A stretch of DNA of 64,000 nucleotides from an uncultured Cytophagales bacterium (lineage in GTDB: Bacteria > Bacteroidota > Bacteroidia > Cytophagales > Thermoflexibacteraceae), in contig CALHUI010000017.1 in the NCBI GenBank assembly GCA_938039675.1, positions 27,492-91,491 on the forward strand, written 5' to 3'. Both the position numbers and the translations under genes were made by a program. A model generated the notes under the pieces. It was not told the DNA's origin. It was given only the letters and a program-made list of their open reading frames with translations, and made no database searches. Positions 1 through 9,867 of the stretch are shown piece after piece. How positions within the stretch are numbered: position 1 is the stretch's first letter; every line of letters begins with the position of its first letter.

Positions 1-1256
1 TTTTTATGCTCAAAGCCTGCAAAAAAACTTACAAAATGCCGTGTATTCTGCTTCCTGCTCAGTTCACTGCGCAATGAGTAGAACTGGTCGCGGGTTTGCA
101 GCGGTTGCTCTAAGCTGAAATCCTCTGCGGGAAACGACAGCCCCAAAAAAGGTGCGGCACTACGGATAGCCAGTAATTGGTCATTGGTAGCATAGTGTTG
201 CAAGGCGCGACCTTTCCATATCCGGCGCGGGCTGAGCCTGCGGATATACGTAGCCTGCTGCCCAATGCTGAAATTGCGATTGCGCAGGCGGGTTTGTACA
301 TCCAGCGCCCCCTCGGCGCGGTTATTGACCAAAGACTCCTCCATACGGTCGCCCGAAGGATTGTAAGTAAAGCTGTATTTGAGGTAATTATCATCATTCG
401 GCTCGTGGGTGAGGTTGAGCATAACTGAGCCAAACAACACGGCAGTGCGTATTGTTAAAATCGCTGATGAGTGCTTTGTTACCGCCTGAACCAAACATAA
501 ACAAATTGCTGTGCACCGTGTAGCGATTGCCCGCCCCCGTGCTCAGGTTGCCCGTGGGTCTGCCTTTGAACTCATCTTTCAGCAGCACGTTCATCACAAT
601 GCCATTGCTTGAATTGTCTAAGTTGCTTTCCTTGTACTTGGTGTGTAGCTCCACTTCCTTCACCATATCGGCAGAAAGGTTCTGCGTTGCCATCTGGTGC
701 TTGTTGCCAAAAAAATCATTGTTTTCTATCATGATTTTCCTGATAGGCTTGCCCTGATACGATACATTGCCGTTTTCATCTACCGAAATGCCGAGTAGTT
801 TTTTCAGTGCCTCGCCCAAGTTTTTTTCTGTGCCGTCGCGCACTGCATCTATGTTATAGAAAATCGTATCGCCCCTGATTTTAAAGGTAGAAGGCGGATA
901 GCCGGGGATGATGATTTCTTTGAGCACTCTGGCCTTATCGGTGCTTAACTCTACAAAAAACTCATTTTTTGCTCGCTTAGGTCAATGTATTTCTCTTCGG
1001 GCAGGTAACCCATCGCCGTTACCTTGAGCAGGTAGCGCCCCGGCTCCTGCGGCTTGAGGCGAAACTTACCTTCCTAATCGGCTATGGCAAAGGCCAGCAC
1101 CGCCGTAGTCTCCGGTTACAGCAACTGCACATTGGCGCGGGCAACGGGCTGACGTGTGGCCATATCTATCGCCTGCCCCGTTAGCGGAACCTGCGCAAAA
1201 AGCATTGCAGGGAGTGTAAGCAGGATGCTTATATAAAAAAAGACTCGTTGCCACAT
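1..1256 (-). pseudogene. Decayed CarboxypepD_reg / OMP beta-barrel (TonB-receptor-like) gene, cut by window edge
   Basis: Reading leftwards from ATG 1256-1254 gives a signal peptide (MWQRVFFYISILLTLPAM, then LFAQ), a carboxypeptidase-regulatory-like segment ending in RYLLKVTAMGYLPEE, a plug-like region with FFGNKHQMATQNLSADMVKEV, and barrel strands (NLTHEPNDDNYLKYSF) running off position 1. This is the order seen in the outer-membrane beta-barrel family related to TonB-dependent receptors. The frame is interrupted four times: TAA at 1118-1116, TAG at 1076-1074, a frameshift near 965-975 in an A/T run, and another near 445-455. Both stops lie where Gln would fit (CAA or CAG to TAA or TAG), but the ancestral codons are inferred. 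The next gene leftwards of the GLPGLI pseudogene, it probably decayed together with it. Identification of the family is firm; non-functionality is strongly supported. Confidence 0.8.
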
Positions 1257-1298
1257 TAGTTAGGGTTTTCTTTTACACGAATCAATTGAAAATTCGTC

Positions 1299-2095
1299 TT
1301 AATTTTTATTGGAGGGATTTAGTGGATTTTTCATAATTTCTTTCTTCAAAGATTCTACATCAATAGAAGACTTTACATTCATTATTCGCTGTGGCAGCTC
1401 CTCTGTTTTGATAAGCTCACCCTCAGTAGGCTACTTGATGACTCGCTCACTGATAAAGCTGATTTTATTAGCCTCAATCGTTAAGTAAGGACTTTCAATT
1501 TTTAATATCAATCCGGGTAGACCATGAAAGTCAGCCGGACCATTTGAAATGGGGATGGTATCAGTGAACCATGCTTCTATAGTAATCCCTTTTTTAGTTA
1601 CATAAAATGCCTTGCGACAATTCATTCCTTCTATTACGGATACCTCGTTTAATATGGTCCGGTTTTTATCGCTTATCTAATCTTCTGTACGAAATGAAGC
1701 ATTTTGGACTTTGTACACAAACAACATTAAGCCTGTATCAAATGATTTAAAAATCTTGCGCAGTACTTTATTAACGGTCAAGGTTCCAGGCAATACACCT
1801 CGCTGACCATCCTCTTTATTTAAAGGAACTTTCTGAGTGTTCTGATCAGGTGGTTTAATTGCACTGCCCGATGCAGGCCCGGTTTCTTCATAAATAGAGA
1901 CATTCTTACCTGCAATCAATACTCCGGGGTAAACTGATTAATCTTTCTTAATTCAGGCGGAGTGTTCATATCTAGCTGGTAATCCTTCATCCGTTGCATG
2001 TATTGAACTTCTACCCAGCGCTCAGTAGGCTGGGCTGTGGCTACAAAGAATAAGAATTGCAGCAAAACGAACGATAACAATCTTATATAGGTCAT
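1299..2095 (-). pseudogene. Decayed GLPGLI-family protein gene
   Basis: The conceptual product starts with a signal peptide (MTYIRLLSFVLLQFLFFVATAQ) and carries the family-defining motif GPADFHGLPGLILKIE near its C-terminal half. GLPGLI proteins are secreted Bacteroidota proteins of unknown function, often encoded beside a CarboxypepD_reg/OMP receptor, as here. The frame is broken by a one-base loss in a C run near 1926-1930 (frame changes after INQFTP and resumes as GVLIAGKNVSIYEETG), by TAG at 1679-1677 (between TED and ISDKNRTILNE) and by TAG at 1433-1431 (between SERVIK and PTEGELIKTEE). The original stop is TAA at 1301-1299. Reading through the two stops gives continuous, sensible protein, so these are point mutations in one ancestral gene. 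Confidence 0.85.
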
Positions 2096-2177
2096 TTGAT
2101 TATGTATTAAGAGTTATAAATCATTAGAAGATGAGAGCATTTAACAATAATCTCATCTTCTAATAACTATGATTGGC

Positions 2178-2468
2178 TTACGGCAAAAAATAACAGTCTG
2201 GCGTCCCTGATATCTCCATAGTACCTGTACAATCAGGACTAATTGTGAGCCGTAAGGAATATTCGTAACGTACTGTGAATGTCGGCCCACCCTCTACAGT
2301 AGGAACAGTAAAATCTTGTGTGCCTGTTCCAATATACTCACCTGCAATATCATCACAGTCGCCAATCATAACTTTCTTAGGCGCACTTGCGCCCGTAGAT
2401 TCCGGTGTAACCAACACTGCCATAGCAAACACCGCCACAGCAACCATCATTTTAATCATGTTTTTCAT
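2178..2468 (-). CDS. Small secreted hypothetical protein, 96 aa
   Basis: I do not recognise the family. The protein has a clear N-terminal signal peptide (MKNMIKMMVAVAVFAMAVLV, then TPESTGA). The mature part is about 70 residues with three cysteines: one in IGDCDD and two near the C-terminus (PDCTG and PDCYFLP). The middle is rich in Thr, Val and Tyr and looks beta-stranded (FTVRYEYSLRLTISPDC). It is intact, unlike its two downstream neighbours, and sits between them and rpoB in the same direction. A longer ancestral form cannot be excluded, because the protein ends abruptly after the last Cys and a decayed remnant lies just upstream. The open frame with a signal peptide makes it a probable real gene. 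Confidence 0.6.
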   Translation of the reverse strand: MKNMIKMMVAVAVFAMAVLVTPESTGASAPKKVMIGDCDDIAGEYIGTGTQDFTVPTVEGGPTFTVRYEYSLRLTISPDCTGTMEISGTPDCYFLP

Positions 2469-2609
2469 CTGTTTTTGAATTTAGGTTAAACATGACGCAA
2501 TAAATAGATAAATCAATAAGTAAGCAGATAAGCAAATTATCGGTAGTGTTTTTTTCATATACCCAATTTTAACAGTTAATCAAGTTAACTATTATAATCA
2601 AAATGATAT

Positions 2610-2828
2610 TCACAACATAAAAAGTTGAAATAAAAGACCACATAATAACATCATACTTACCAACTGGCTTATTTGCTCGTCTTTATCTGCTTTCCATACG
2701 TATTGCGCTCCATTTCCGCTTGCCTGCATCAGTTTTTCTATCAATTTTTCCTATGTAATTAGTTTAATGTCCGCAAATCTCTTGGTATTTACGAGGGGTA
2801 AGGTATTAAAAATTAGCAATTGATGATT
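2610..2828 (-). pseudogene. Possible gene remnant in the rpoB downstream gap
   Basis: The stretch 2469-2983 has no intact gene. On the minus strand 2828-2610 reads as NHQLLIFNTLPLVNTKRFAD and then, after TAG at 2753-2751, EKLIEKLMQASGNGAQYVW and KADKDEQISQLVSMM. Composition and codon flow resemble protein-coding sequence. There is no start codon and no recognisable family. The rest of the gap is AT-rich and holds only the rpoB terminator. It could be chance. Confidence 0.25.
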
Positions 2829-2924
2829 TCAGCTGCCAAAAAATTCCTATCAAACATATGCAATACGACTCAATTTGTTTACCTATTTAGCAGCAGTATA
2901 TGTAATCAATCTATCATACAAACA

Positions 2925-2960
2925 AAAACAGCCTTCCGCTTTTTGGCAGAAGGCTGTTTT
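2925..2960 (-). terminator. Intrinsic terminator of rpoB
   Basis: Perfect 12-bp inverted repeat, arms 2925-2936 (AAAACAGCCTTC) and 2949-2960 (GAAGGCTGTTTT), with a 12-nt loop. It lies 24 bases past the rpoB stop, and on the minus strand the hairpin ends in TTTTTGTTTG. It should end the rpoB transcript before any downstream gene. Confidence 0.85.
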
Positions 2961-2983
2961 ACAGCAGTTTATATTACTATCAG

Positions 2984-5900
2984 TTAGTCCATCGTAACTT
3001 CCAGTGCCAGACCACGCAATTCGTGAATCAACACGTTGAACGATTCAGGAATATTCGGCTTGGACATATTTTCACCTTTTACAATGCACTCGTAGGCTTT
3101 CGCACGTCCGGCAACATCGTCAGATTTGATGGTCAGAATTTCCTGCAAAATATTGGATGCACCGAAGGCTTCCAATGCCCACACTTCCATCTCGCCAAAA
3201 CGCTGTCCGCCGAATTGGGCTTTACCGCCAAGCGGCTGTTGTGTAATGAGAGAGTACGGGCCGATAGAGCGTGCGTGCATTTTATCATCTACCAAGTGCC
3301 CCAGTTTGAGCATGTAGATAACCCCGACAGTAACTTTTTGGTCAAACGGTTCTCCGGTGAGGCCATCGTATAGCACCGTTCGTCCCCATGCAGGCAGGCC
3401 TGCTTCGGCCAGTTCTTTCTGCACGTCATTTTCTGTTGCACCGTCAAAGATGGGGGTTGCATATTTGCGTCCTAAAACTGAGCCTGCCCAACCAAGAACG
3501 GTTTCGTAAATCTGACCGATATTCATACGGGAAGGTACACCCAGTGGGTTAAGTACAATATCTACAGGCGTACCGTCTTCTAAAAAAGGCATGTCCTCTT
3601 CGCGAACGATGCGCGCAACAACACCTTTGTTACCGTGGCGACCAGCCATTTTATCGCCTACTTTCAACTTACGCTTTTTGGCAACATAAACCTTCGCCAA
3701 CTGCACAATGCCTGCGGGCAATTCATCACCTACTTCAAGAGTAAAGCGGTCGCGCTTGAACGTACCCGTAACTTCATTGCGTTTGATGTTGTAATTTTTC
3801 ACCAGTTTGGCAATCAGGCCGTTAATGCGCTCATCGTCTGTCCATCCGTCCAAGTTGATATCAGCAATCAGGTTTGCTTCCTCGGGGACGTTGTAGTTGC
3901 TTTCATCGCGATAGGCATTCTTTGGCGGGAACAGATTGCTTTCAATGTTCGCACGGGTAAACTTCATGCCTTTGGCAATAATTTCATCGCCAAATTTGTG
4001 ATAAACACCTCTGCTGGTTTTACCGTCCAGCAGTAAGAACATCTTGTCAATCATTTCAGCACGCAATGCCAGCAACTGCTTGCTATACTTAGTTTTCAGC
4101 GCTTCTACATCGCGCTTCATACGCGCGCGCACGTCTTTATCTTTTTTCGGACGCGTAAATAGTTTTGTATCAATTACTACGCCGCGCATAGAAGGAGGCG
4201 CTTTCATAGATGCGTCTTTTACGTCACCAGCCTTGTCTCCGAAAATGGCACGCAGCAGTTTTTCTTCCGGTGTCGGGTCAGTTTCACCTTTTGGCGTAAT
4301 TTTACCAATCAGGATATCACCTTCTTTTACCTCTGCTCCTACGCGAATGATACCGTTTTCGTCCAAATTTTTAACGGCTTCCTCGCTCACATTCGGGATT
4401 TCAGAAGTCAGTTCCTCCTCCCCGCGTTTAGTATCGCGCACTTCCAGTTCAAACTCTTCTATGTGAATGGAAGTAAAAATGTCTTCCCGAACCACTTTTT
4501 CGGAAATAACAATTGCATCCTCGAAGTTGTATCCTTGCCAAGGCATAAATGCCACTTTCAAGTTACGCCCTAAGGCAAGTTCGCCATTATTGGTTGCATA
4601 ACCTTCACAAAGTACCTGCCCTTTGGTAACGCGTTGTCCTTTTTTAACAATGGGTTTCAGATTGATGCAGGTATCTTGATTGGTACGGCGGAACTTGGTT
4701 AGCTTGTAAGTTGTTAGGTTGCCTTCAAAACTTACCAGCAGGTCATCGTCGGAAAGGTCGTAACGAATGACAATTTTATTGGCATCTACATAGTCCACTA
4801 CGCCATCGCCTTCGGCTACAACCAGTGTGCGTGAGTCAATTGCTACGCGTTTTTCAAGACCAGTACCTACAATTGGTGCTTCGGGGCGCAACAGTGGCAC
4901 TGCCTGACGCTGCATGTTTGAACCCATCAGCGCACGGTTCGCATCGTCATGCTCTAAGAACGGAATCAGCGAAGCCGCCACCGATACGATTTGGTTAGGA
5001 GCAACATCTATATAGGTCAGTTCGGTAGGCTCTACAATCGGGAAGTCGCCTTCAAAACGGGCTTTCACGCGGTCAATTTCAAATTCGCCGTTGGCATTCA
5101 CCGCTGCGTTGGCCTGTGCGATGTAGTGATTATCCTCTTCCTCTGCCGTCAGATACACCACGTGGCTGTTATCAATATCTACCTTGCCGCCTTGTACCTT
5201 GCGGTAAGGGGTTTCAATGAAGCCCATAGAGTTTACTTTGGCGTGTACACAAAGCGACGAAATCAGACCGATATTCGGGCCTTCCGGTGTTTCAATGGTA
5301 CACAGGCGGCCGTAGTGGGTATAGTGAACGTCGCGCACCTCAAAACCTGCACGCTCGCGGCTCAAACCACCGGGGCCGAGAGCAGACATACGGCGCTTGT
5401 GGGTGATTTCTGCCAGCGGGTTGGTCTGATCCATGAACTGGCTCAATTGGTTGGTACCAAAGAACGAGTTAATCACCGAAGACAGCGTACGGGCATTAAT
5501 CAAATCCACAGGTTTGAAATCTTCGTTATCGCGCACGTTCATGCGTTCTTTAATGGTACGCGCCATACGCGCCAAACCTATGCCAAATTGCGCATACAAC
5601 TGCTCGCCCACAGTGCGGACACGGCGGTTGCTCAGGTGGTCAATATCATCAACAATCGCTTTTGAGTTAATCAGTGTGATGAGATACTTAATGATTTCAA
5701 TGATGTCTTCCTTAGTCAGCACACGCACATCCATGCTTGTACTGAGGTTCAACTTCTTGTTGATACGGTAACGACCAACTTCGCCCAAATCATAGCGCTT
5801 ATCGCTGAAAAACAGGCTTTGGATGATTTCGCGGGCGGTTACTTCATCAGGAGCTTCTGTATTGCGCAATTGGCGATAAATCTGCTCAACTGCCTCTTTT

Positions 5901-6856
5901 TCGGAGTTAGACGTATCTTTTTGAAGCGTATTATAAATAATGGCGTAGTCAAACGCATTGATGTCTTCGCGGTGGAGGATAACGGAAGACACGCCCGAGT
6001 CAAGGATAAGGTCAATATCTTCTGCTTCCAAGATGTGCTCTCGCTCAAATATCACATCATGGCGCATAATATTGTACAACTCGTCGGTTTCTTCATCGGT
6101 GAAGTCTTCGTACCAAGTTTTCAGCACCCTTGCTGCCAATTTGCGACCAACAGCCAATTGCAGATTTTCGCGGGTGGCAGGTACTTCTTCCGACAGACCA
6201 AAGATATCCAGAATATCTTTATCTGAACCATAACCGATGGCACGAAGCAGGGTAGTTACCGGAAATTTCTTCTTACGGTCAATGTAGGCATACATGACGT
6301 TGTTCACGTCTGTTGCAAACTCAATCCACGAACCCTTGAACGGAATAATACGGGCAGAGTACAACTTCGTACCGTTCGTGTGCTTGCTTTGCGCAAAGAA
6401 TACGCCCGGCGAACGGTGCAACTGCGATACAATAACGCGCTCGGCACCGTTGATAACAAACGAACCGCGAGGAGTCATGTAAGGAATATTTCCTAAGAAC
6501 ACTTCCTGCTCGATGGTTTCAAAGTCCTCATTATCCTTATCGTTGCATGAAAGACGCAACTTAGCTTTGAGCGGCACGTTGTAGCTCAGTCCGCGGTCAA
6601 TGCACTCATCAATTGAATACTTGGGCGGATCGACCAAGTAGTCAATAAATTCTAGCACAAAATTTTCGCGAGAGTCTGAAATAGGAAAGTTTTCTTTGAA
6701 TACTTTGAACAACCCTTCGTGCTGACGTTTCTCGGCAGGGGTTTCTAATTGGAAGAAATCCTTAAAAGACTGCAACTGCACGTCAAGAAAGTCCGGATAC
6801 TCCAAATGATGATTTATGGAAGAAAAGTTGATTCTTCCGTCAATGACTTTAGCCAA
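2984..6856 (-). CDS. rpoB: DNA-directed RNA polymerase subunit beta
   Basis: Complete beta subunit of RNA polymerase, 1290 aa, the normal length for Bacteroidota. Landmarks: N-terminal [12 protein letters not shown], the [18 protein letters not shown] lobe, the rifampicin-binding region near residues 465-500 ([20 protein letters not shown] then [12 protein letters not shown]), the catalytic-core lysine region [10 protein letters not shown] near residue 1070, and the C-terminal clamp [20 protein letters not shown]. Key rifampicin-contact residues Gln, Asp, His and Ser are wild type. Just after the region the sequence is [12 protein letters not shown], with Thr where E. coli has Pro560. The gene stands alone: its own promoter (6957-6986), its own terminator (2925-2960), no rpoC downstream and no rplJ-rplL upstream, which is unusual. 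Confidence 0.99.
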   Translation of the reverse strand: MAKVIDGRINFSSINHHLEYPDFLDVQLQSFKDFFQLETPAEKRQHEGLFKVFKENFPISDSRENFVLEFIDYLVDPPKYSIDECIDRGLSYNVPLKAKLRLSCNDKDNEDFETIEQEVFLGNIPYMTPRGSFVINGAERVIVSQLHRSPGVFFAQSKHTNGTKLYSARIIPFKGSWIEFATDVNNVMYAYIDRKKKFPVTTLLRAIGYGSDKDILDIFGLSEEVPATRENLQLAVGRKLAARVLKTWYEDFTDEETDELYNIMRHDVIFEREHILEAEDIDLILDSGVSSVILHREDINAFDYAIIYNTLQKDTSNSEKEAVEQIYRQLRNTEAPDEVTAREIIQSLFFSDKRYDLGEVGRYRINKKLNLSTSMDVRVLTKEDIIEIIKYLITLINSKAIVDDIDHLSNRRVRTVGEQLYAQFGIGLARMARTIKERMNVRDNEDFKPVDLINARTLSSVINSFFGTNQLSQFMDQTNPLAEITHKRRMSALGPGGLSRERAGFEVRDVHYTHYGRLCTIETPEGPNIGLISSLCVHAKVNSMGFIETPYRKVQGGKVDIDNSHVVYLTAEEEDNHYIAQANAAVNANGEFEIDRVKARFEGDFPIVEPTELTYIDVAPNQIVSVAASLIPFLEHDDANRALMGSNMQRQAVPLLRPEAPIVGTGLEKRVAIDSRTLVVAEGDGVVDYVDANKIVIRYDLSDDDLLVSFEGNLTTYKLTKFRRTNQDTCINLKPIVKKGQRVTKGQVLCEGYATNNGELALGRNLKVAFMPWQGYNFEDAIVISEKVVREDIFTSIHIEEFELEVRDTKRGEEELTSEIPNVSEEAVKNLDENGIIRVGAEVKEGDILIGKITPKGETDPTPEEKLLRAIFGDKAGDVKDASMKAPPSMRGVVIDTKLFTRPKKDKDVRARMKRDVEALKTKYSKQLLALRAEMIDKMFLLLDGKTSRGVYHKFGDEIIAKGMKFTRANIESNLFPPKNAYRDESNYNVPEEANLIADINLDGWTDDERINGLIAKLVKNYNIKRNEVTGTFKRDRFTLEVGDELPAGIVQLAKVYVAKKRKLKVGDKMAGRHGNKGVVARIVREEDMPFLEDGTPVDIVLNPLGVPSRMNIGQIYETVLGWAGSVLGRKYATPIFDGATENDVQKELAEAGLPAWGRTVLYDGLTGEPFDQKVTVGVIYMLKLGHLVDDKMHARSIGPYSLITQQPLGGKAQFGGQRFGEMEVWALEAFGASNILQEILTIKSDDVAGRAKAYECIVKGENMSKPNIPESFNVLIHELRGLALEVTMD

Positions 6857-6956
6857 AGTATTTCAGGTTTTTATGGTGAACAACTATTATTTGCCCGGTT
6901 AGCAGCGACTATCCAACAGATGTCGCTTCTGTTATTGTATAGCCGCTTTGAATCCG

Positions 6957-6986
6957 CAAACTTAGGCCAAAAAAATTTTTGTTCAA
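6957..6986 (-). promoter_or_regulatory. Bacteroidota-type promoter of rpoB
   Basis: Reading the minus strand: TTG at 6986-6984, a 19-base spacer, then TAAGTTTG at 6964-6957, an exact match to the -33 TTG / -7 TAnnTTTG consensus of the Bacteroidota housekeeping sigma factor. The implied transcript start near 6950 leaves a leader of about 95 bases before rpoB. Confidence 0.7.
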
Positions 6987-7004
6987 AAATTAGCTGTGTA
7001 ATTC

Positions 7005-7033
7005 TTGTACGGAAAAATTTTTTCTTACCTTCG
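7005..7033 (+). promoter_or_regulatory. Probable promoter of the coiled-coil gene at 7132
   Basis: TTG at 7005-7007, an 18-base spacer, then TACCTTCG at 7026-7033, one mismatch to TAnnTTTG. It is divergent from the rpoB promoter and the two sit back to back. Predicted start near 7040, leader about 90 bases. Confidence 0.5.
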
Positions 7034-7131
7034 CAAAGGTATTTCTTACTGTAAATGAATTAAATACATGCCTTTACTTAAAGAAATAATTTCACTGTCA
7101 TTGTATCCCCAATTTTAACCCTCTTTTGCTT

Positions 7132-8190
7132 ATGAATAACAAAGGAACTGTGGCAGCCGTGATAGCTGTCCTTTTGGCAACCACACTAATTGCCGGTGCG
7201 ATATGGGTCAATCGAACCAACACCGAGCGCGACCAGAAAGCATTGAAAGAATTGCGCTCCGATTTGGATGAGCTTGCCTCACGCTATGATGCCGAAATTA
7301 ATAACACACAAGGCGGCTTCCCCTATCCGAATGCTGATTCGGTACGCGTAGAACTGGCACAGCTTGCCGAAGCCGTGAATGCCGACAGAAGTATTTTATC
7401 GGGCAAACCCAACGAAGCTGCCGCCAAACTGGAACAGATTCGCGCCAATAAAATACAGTATGAGCGTCGTTTGAACGATATTATCGCCTCTCGCGACCGC
7501 AGCATCGGCAATTACATCGGCGACCTGAAAAGCCGGTTGGCAAAAACCAAAGCTGACTTGGACGAAGCCATGAAGAAAAACCGCAGCCTGAGCGGACAAT
7601 TGAGCAAAACCATCAAACTGTTTAAAGGTGCGCAGAAAGAACTGGAAGCCCTCAAAGCAGAAAAAGCTCGCTTTGACCAAATGTACCAGGAACAAAGTGC
7701 TATCCTGTTGAAACTTGACAGCGTAGTAGCTGAAAACGAAAAACTTCGCGATGCACTGACTGCTGCTGAGTCCATCATTAAACAACAAGAAGAGCAGATT
7801 CGCACCATGCAGGCGCGTACTTCTACCTCTGTGGCCAAACGCGTGTACGATTTCAGAGCTAAGTACCTGTTCAAGCGCGGCTTAGGCAAAGACTACGACG
7901 TAGAACTCAAAGGACAAACGCATAACGCCGGACGTGTAGATAAAATCACTGTTACTTTCCGCATTGGCGAGCAAATGTTTGATGAAGGTGCAGACCGCAC
8001 GCTGTATGTCACCCTGTATCGCAACGGTCAGCCTTACCGCTTCATCAACACAGCGGTTACACCTGCTGCCAACGGTATGGTAACACGCGAATTTGATATC
8101 AAACCTAAGTTAGAAACAGGTAAATATACCTTCCGCGTTACTTACCAAAACCAACAGGTAATGGACGACTACAATTTTGAAATCAAGTAA
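7132..8190 (+). CDS. Membrane-anchored coiled-coil protein of unknown function
   Basis: 352 aa from the ATG at 7132; an in-frame TTG at 7126 is a less likely start. Residues 5-27 form one transmembrane or uncleaved signal segment (VAAVIAVLLATTLIAGAIWV). Residues about 30-235 are a long, charged coiled coil (for example QKELEALKAEKARFDQMYQE and ENEKLRDALTAAESIIKQQE). The last 110 residues look like a beta-sandwich: YDFRAKYLFKRGLGKDYDV, then VTFRIGEQMFDEGADRTLYV and GKYTFRVTYQNQQVMDDYNF. This suggests a periplasmic rod with a small C-terminal adhesion or binding domain. It has its own promoter and is followed by a terminator, so it is monocistronic. No family name is assigned. Confidence 0.85.
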   Translation: MNNKGTVAAVIAVLLATTLIAGAIWVNRTNTERDQKALKELRSDLDELASRYDAEINNTQGGFPYPNADSVRVELAQLAEAVNADRSILSGKPNEAAAKLEQIRANKIQYERRLNDIIASRDRSIGNYIGDLKSRLAKTKADLDEAMKKNRSLSGQLSKTIKLFKGAQKELEALKAEKARFDQMYQEQSAILLKLDSVVAENEKLRDALTAAESIIKQQEEQIRTMQARTSTSVAKRVYDFRAKYLFKRGLGKDYDVELKGQTHNAGRVDKITVTFRIGEQMFDEGADRTLYVTLYRNGQPYRFINTAVTPAANGMVTREFDIKPKLETGKYTFRVTYQNQQVMDDYNFEIK

Positions 8191-8211
8191 AGCATAATCC
8201 AAATTTTCCAG

Positions 8212-8240
8212 CAAGCCCTGAGGACTGTCCTTAGGGCTTG
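8212..8240 (+). terminator. Terminator after the coiled-coil gene
   Basis: Inverted repeat CAAGCCCTGAGGA / TCCTTAGGGCTTG (8212-8224 and 8228-8240), 13 bp with one G-T type mismatch and a 3-nt loop, then TTTA. It overlaps the extreme upstream edge of the ABC gene, another reason to prefer the start at 8256 over the TTG at 8238. Confidence 0.6.
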
Positions 8241-8255
8241 TTTACATGCGACTTT

Positions 8256-9278
8256 ATGATACTGCTGCAAAGTGAGGAACTCAGCATCGGCTACTCGAGA
8301 AACCCTTTGCTCAAAGGGCTGAATCTGACTTTGCCGGCCGGTACACTCACTATTTTACTGGGGCGCAATGGCGGCGGAAAATCCACCCTGATACGCACGC
8401 TCGCCGGCTTGTTGCCTGCACTCGGCGGCACAATACGCACCGAAACGGGAACTGTTTCGCCCCAAGCGAACCATGAGTGGCTGGCTCGCCAAATAGCAGT
8501 TGTATTAACCGAACGGCCGCATACGCAATTCATGTCGGGCTATGAGCTCGTTGCATTGGGCAGAGCACCTTACACCAACTGGACGGGTAGGCTAAACCCG
8601 CACGATTGCCAACTGATTGAACAGGCATTGCAAATCACCTATGCAACCGACCTGCAAAATTGCCTGATTGAAGAATTGAGCGACGGGCAATGCCAAAAGC
8701 TCATGATAGCACGTGCACTTGCACAAGATACCCCCGTCCTGCTGTTAGACGAGCCTCTGGCACATTTAGACCTTGCCAACAGTGCCTTGCTGCTTAACAG
8801 CCTCGCGGCATATGCAAAAGCAAACGGCAAAGCTATTTTGCTAAGCTCGCACCATATTGAGTTGGCCATCCATACAGCTGATTTTTTATGGCTGATAGAC
8901 CATGATAACTTATTGCACAGCAACCTGCCGGAGCAATTGGTTCTTGAAAACAAAATCGGCCATATCTTCTCGGGTTCACATGTGTTCTTCAATCCTTATA
9001 CCGGGCATTTCGACTTCCCGATGCCAACTACAAGCCATGTATTGCATGCAAACCTGCATTTGTCGGAAACATGTTCTTATTGGCTGACAAAAGCCTTAGC
9101 CAAAAGAGGTATTCAACTGCGGCAGGCGGCCGATTCCCGATGGAAAATCGGGCAGGCACTCGACCACATGCCCTACTATACTTGGCAATATGAGAACAAA
9201 AGCGGACAAACCGATATGGCAGGCATTGTACAATTGCTGGCAGATTATACACAAAAGCAGCTGCTTACAAATTTTTAA
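8256..9278 (+). CDS. FecE-like ABC transporter ATP-binding protein with C-terminal extension
   Basis: 340 aa ATPase of the iron-siderophore/heme/B12 importer type (FecE/BtuD group). Visible motifs: Walker A GRNGGGKST near residue 36, the family-typical VVLTERPHTQFMSGYELVALG with LGRAPYTNW, signature LSDGQCQKLMIARALAQ near residue 141 (Asp in place of the usual second Gly), Walker B VLLLDEPLAHLDLAN and switch His in LLSSHH. After about residue 215 there is an extension of roughly 120 residues that is not part of the nucleotide-binding domain and that I do not recognise. ATG 8256 is preferred over TTG 8238. No permease or binding protein is adjacent; the next genes, 34 bases on, are uncharacterised. 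Energising a transporter encoded elsewhere is inferred. Confidence 0.88.
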   Translation: MILLQSEELSIGYSRNPLLKGLNLTLPAGTLTILLGRNGGGKSTLIRTLAGLLPALGGTIRTETGTVSPQANHEWLARQIAVVLTERPHTQFMSGYELVALGRAPYTNWTGRLNPHDCQLIEQALQITYATDLQNCLIEELSDGQCQKLMIARALAQDTPVLLLDEPLAHLDLANSALLLNSLAAYAKANGKAILLSSHHIELAIHTADFLWLIDHDNLLHSNLPEQLVLENKIGHIFSGSHVFFNPYTGHFDFPMPTTSHVLHANLHLSETCSYWLTKALAKRGIQLRQAADSRWKIGQALDHMPYYTWQYENKSGQTDMAGIVQLLADYTQKQLLTNF

Positions 9279-9312
9279 TTAACTTGTGTTACTAATTCAA
9301 AATCAGAACAAT

Positions 9313-9834
9313 ATGGACACCCAATTCAATAGTTTTTTGGAGCGCATCAAAGATAGCCTTTCGCGCATGACCACGCTGGATATCAAAACCATTGTCGGCG
9401 ATTTTAAGCTCGACAGCAAGGAAAACGTACAGCCCGCAGGCGGTGAATACCTCATTCTGGAAAGCCGTATTAATATGCTCATGGGCGATATCACCGTGCG
9501 CATGAGTCAGGAGCTGACCACTTCGCGCTATGACTGGGTGCGGCAGTTCCACAAAGAGAAAGAAGCGCACGGCTATCAGGTGATTCAGAATAATATTGCT
9601 ACGATTCTTTCATTGGTAAACATGTACCAACAGTTGCAAGGCAATGCACCACTCAATATCAATTTACCGCCTCCGGCCTATGGCGGCAGCAATATTAACC
9701 AACCCGATATGAGCAGCAGCAGGCTGTCGGCCGCCGATGACAGTTTTACTGCTTTGAGCAGCAGTTTCTCCAACGAAATTGTTACAGACAGCAACCCCAG
9801 ATTTGTTATCAACCCCAACAAAGACACTCAATAA
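9313..9834 (+). CDS. Uncharacterised protein A of a three-gene row
   Basis: 173 aa from ATG 9313; an upstream in-frame GTG at 9286 is less likely. No signal peptide or membrane segment, so probably cytoplasmic. The N-terminal part carries SLSRMTTLDIKTIVGDF, whose LDIKTIV core resembles LEINTIV in the next gene. The middle is a helical stretch with many charged residues (TTSRYDWVRQFHKEKEAHGY). The C-terminal 60 residues are low-complexity, rich in Pro, Asn and Ser (NINLPPPAYGGSNINQPDMS), and likely disordered. It is 34 bases after the ABC ATPase and 33 bases before protein B, so the genes are likely cotranscribed. I do not recognise the family. Confidence 0.75.
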   Translation: MDTQFNSFLERIKDSLSRMTTLDIKTIVGDFKLDSKENVQPAGGEYLILESRINMLMGDITVRMSQELTTSRYDWVRQFHKEKEAHGYQVIQNNIATILSLVNMYQQLQGNAPLNINLPPPAYGGSNINQPDMSSSRLSAADDSFTALSSSFSNEIVTDSNPRFVINPNKDTQ

Positions 9835-9867
9835 TTTTTTGCATCGGCTGATAATAATCTAAGCTCA

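Noticed and set aside
1..2095. Stop-codon reassignment (TAG read as an amino acid)
   Set aside because: Frameshifts occur in the same genes, and intact genes in the window end normally.
3635..5665. Long plus-strand open frames inside rpoB (for example 4991-5665)
   Set aside because: They lie wholly within a fully conserved rpoB on the other strand and show no family pattern.
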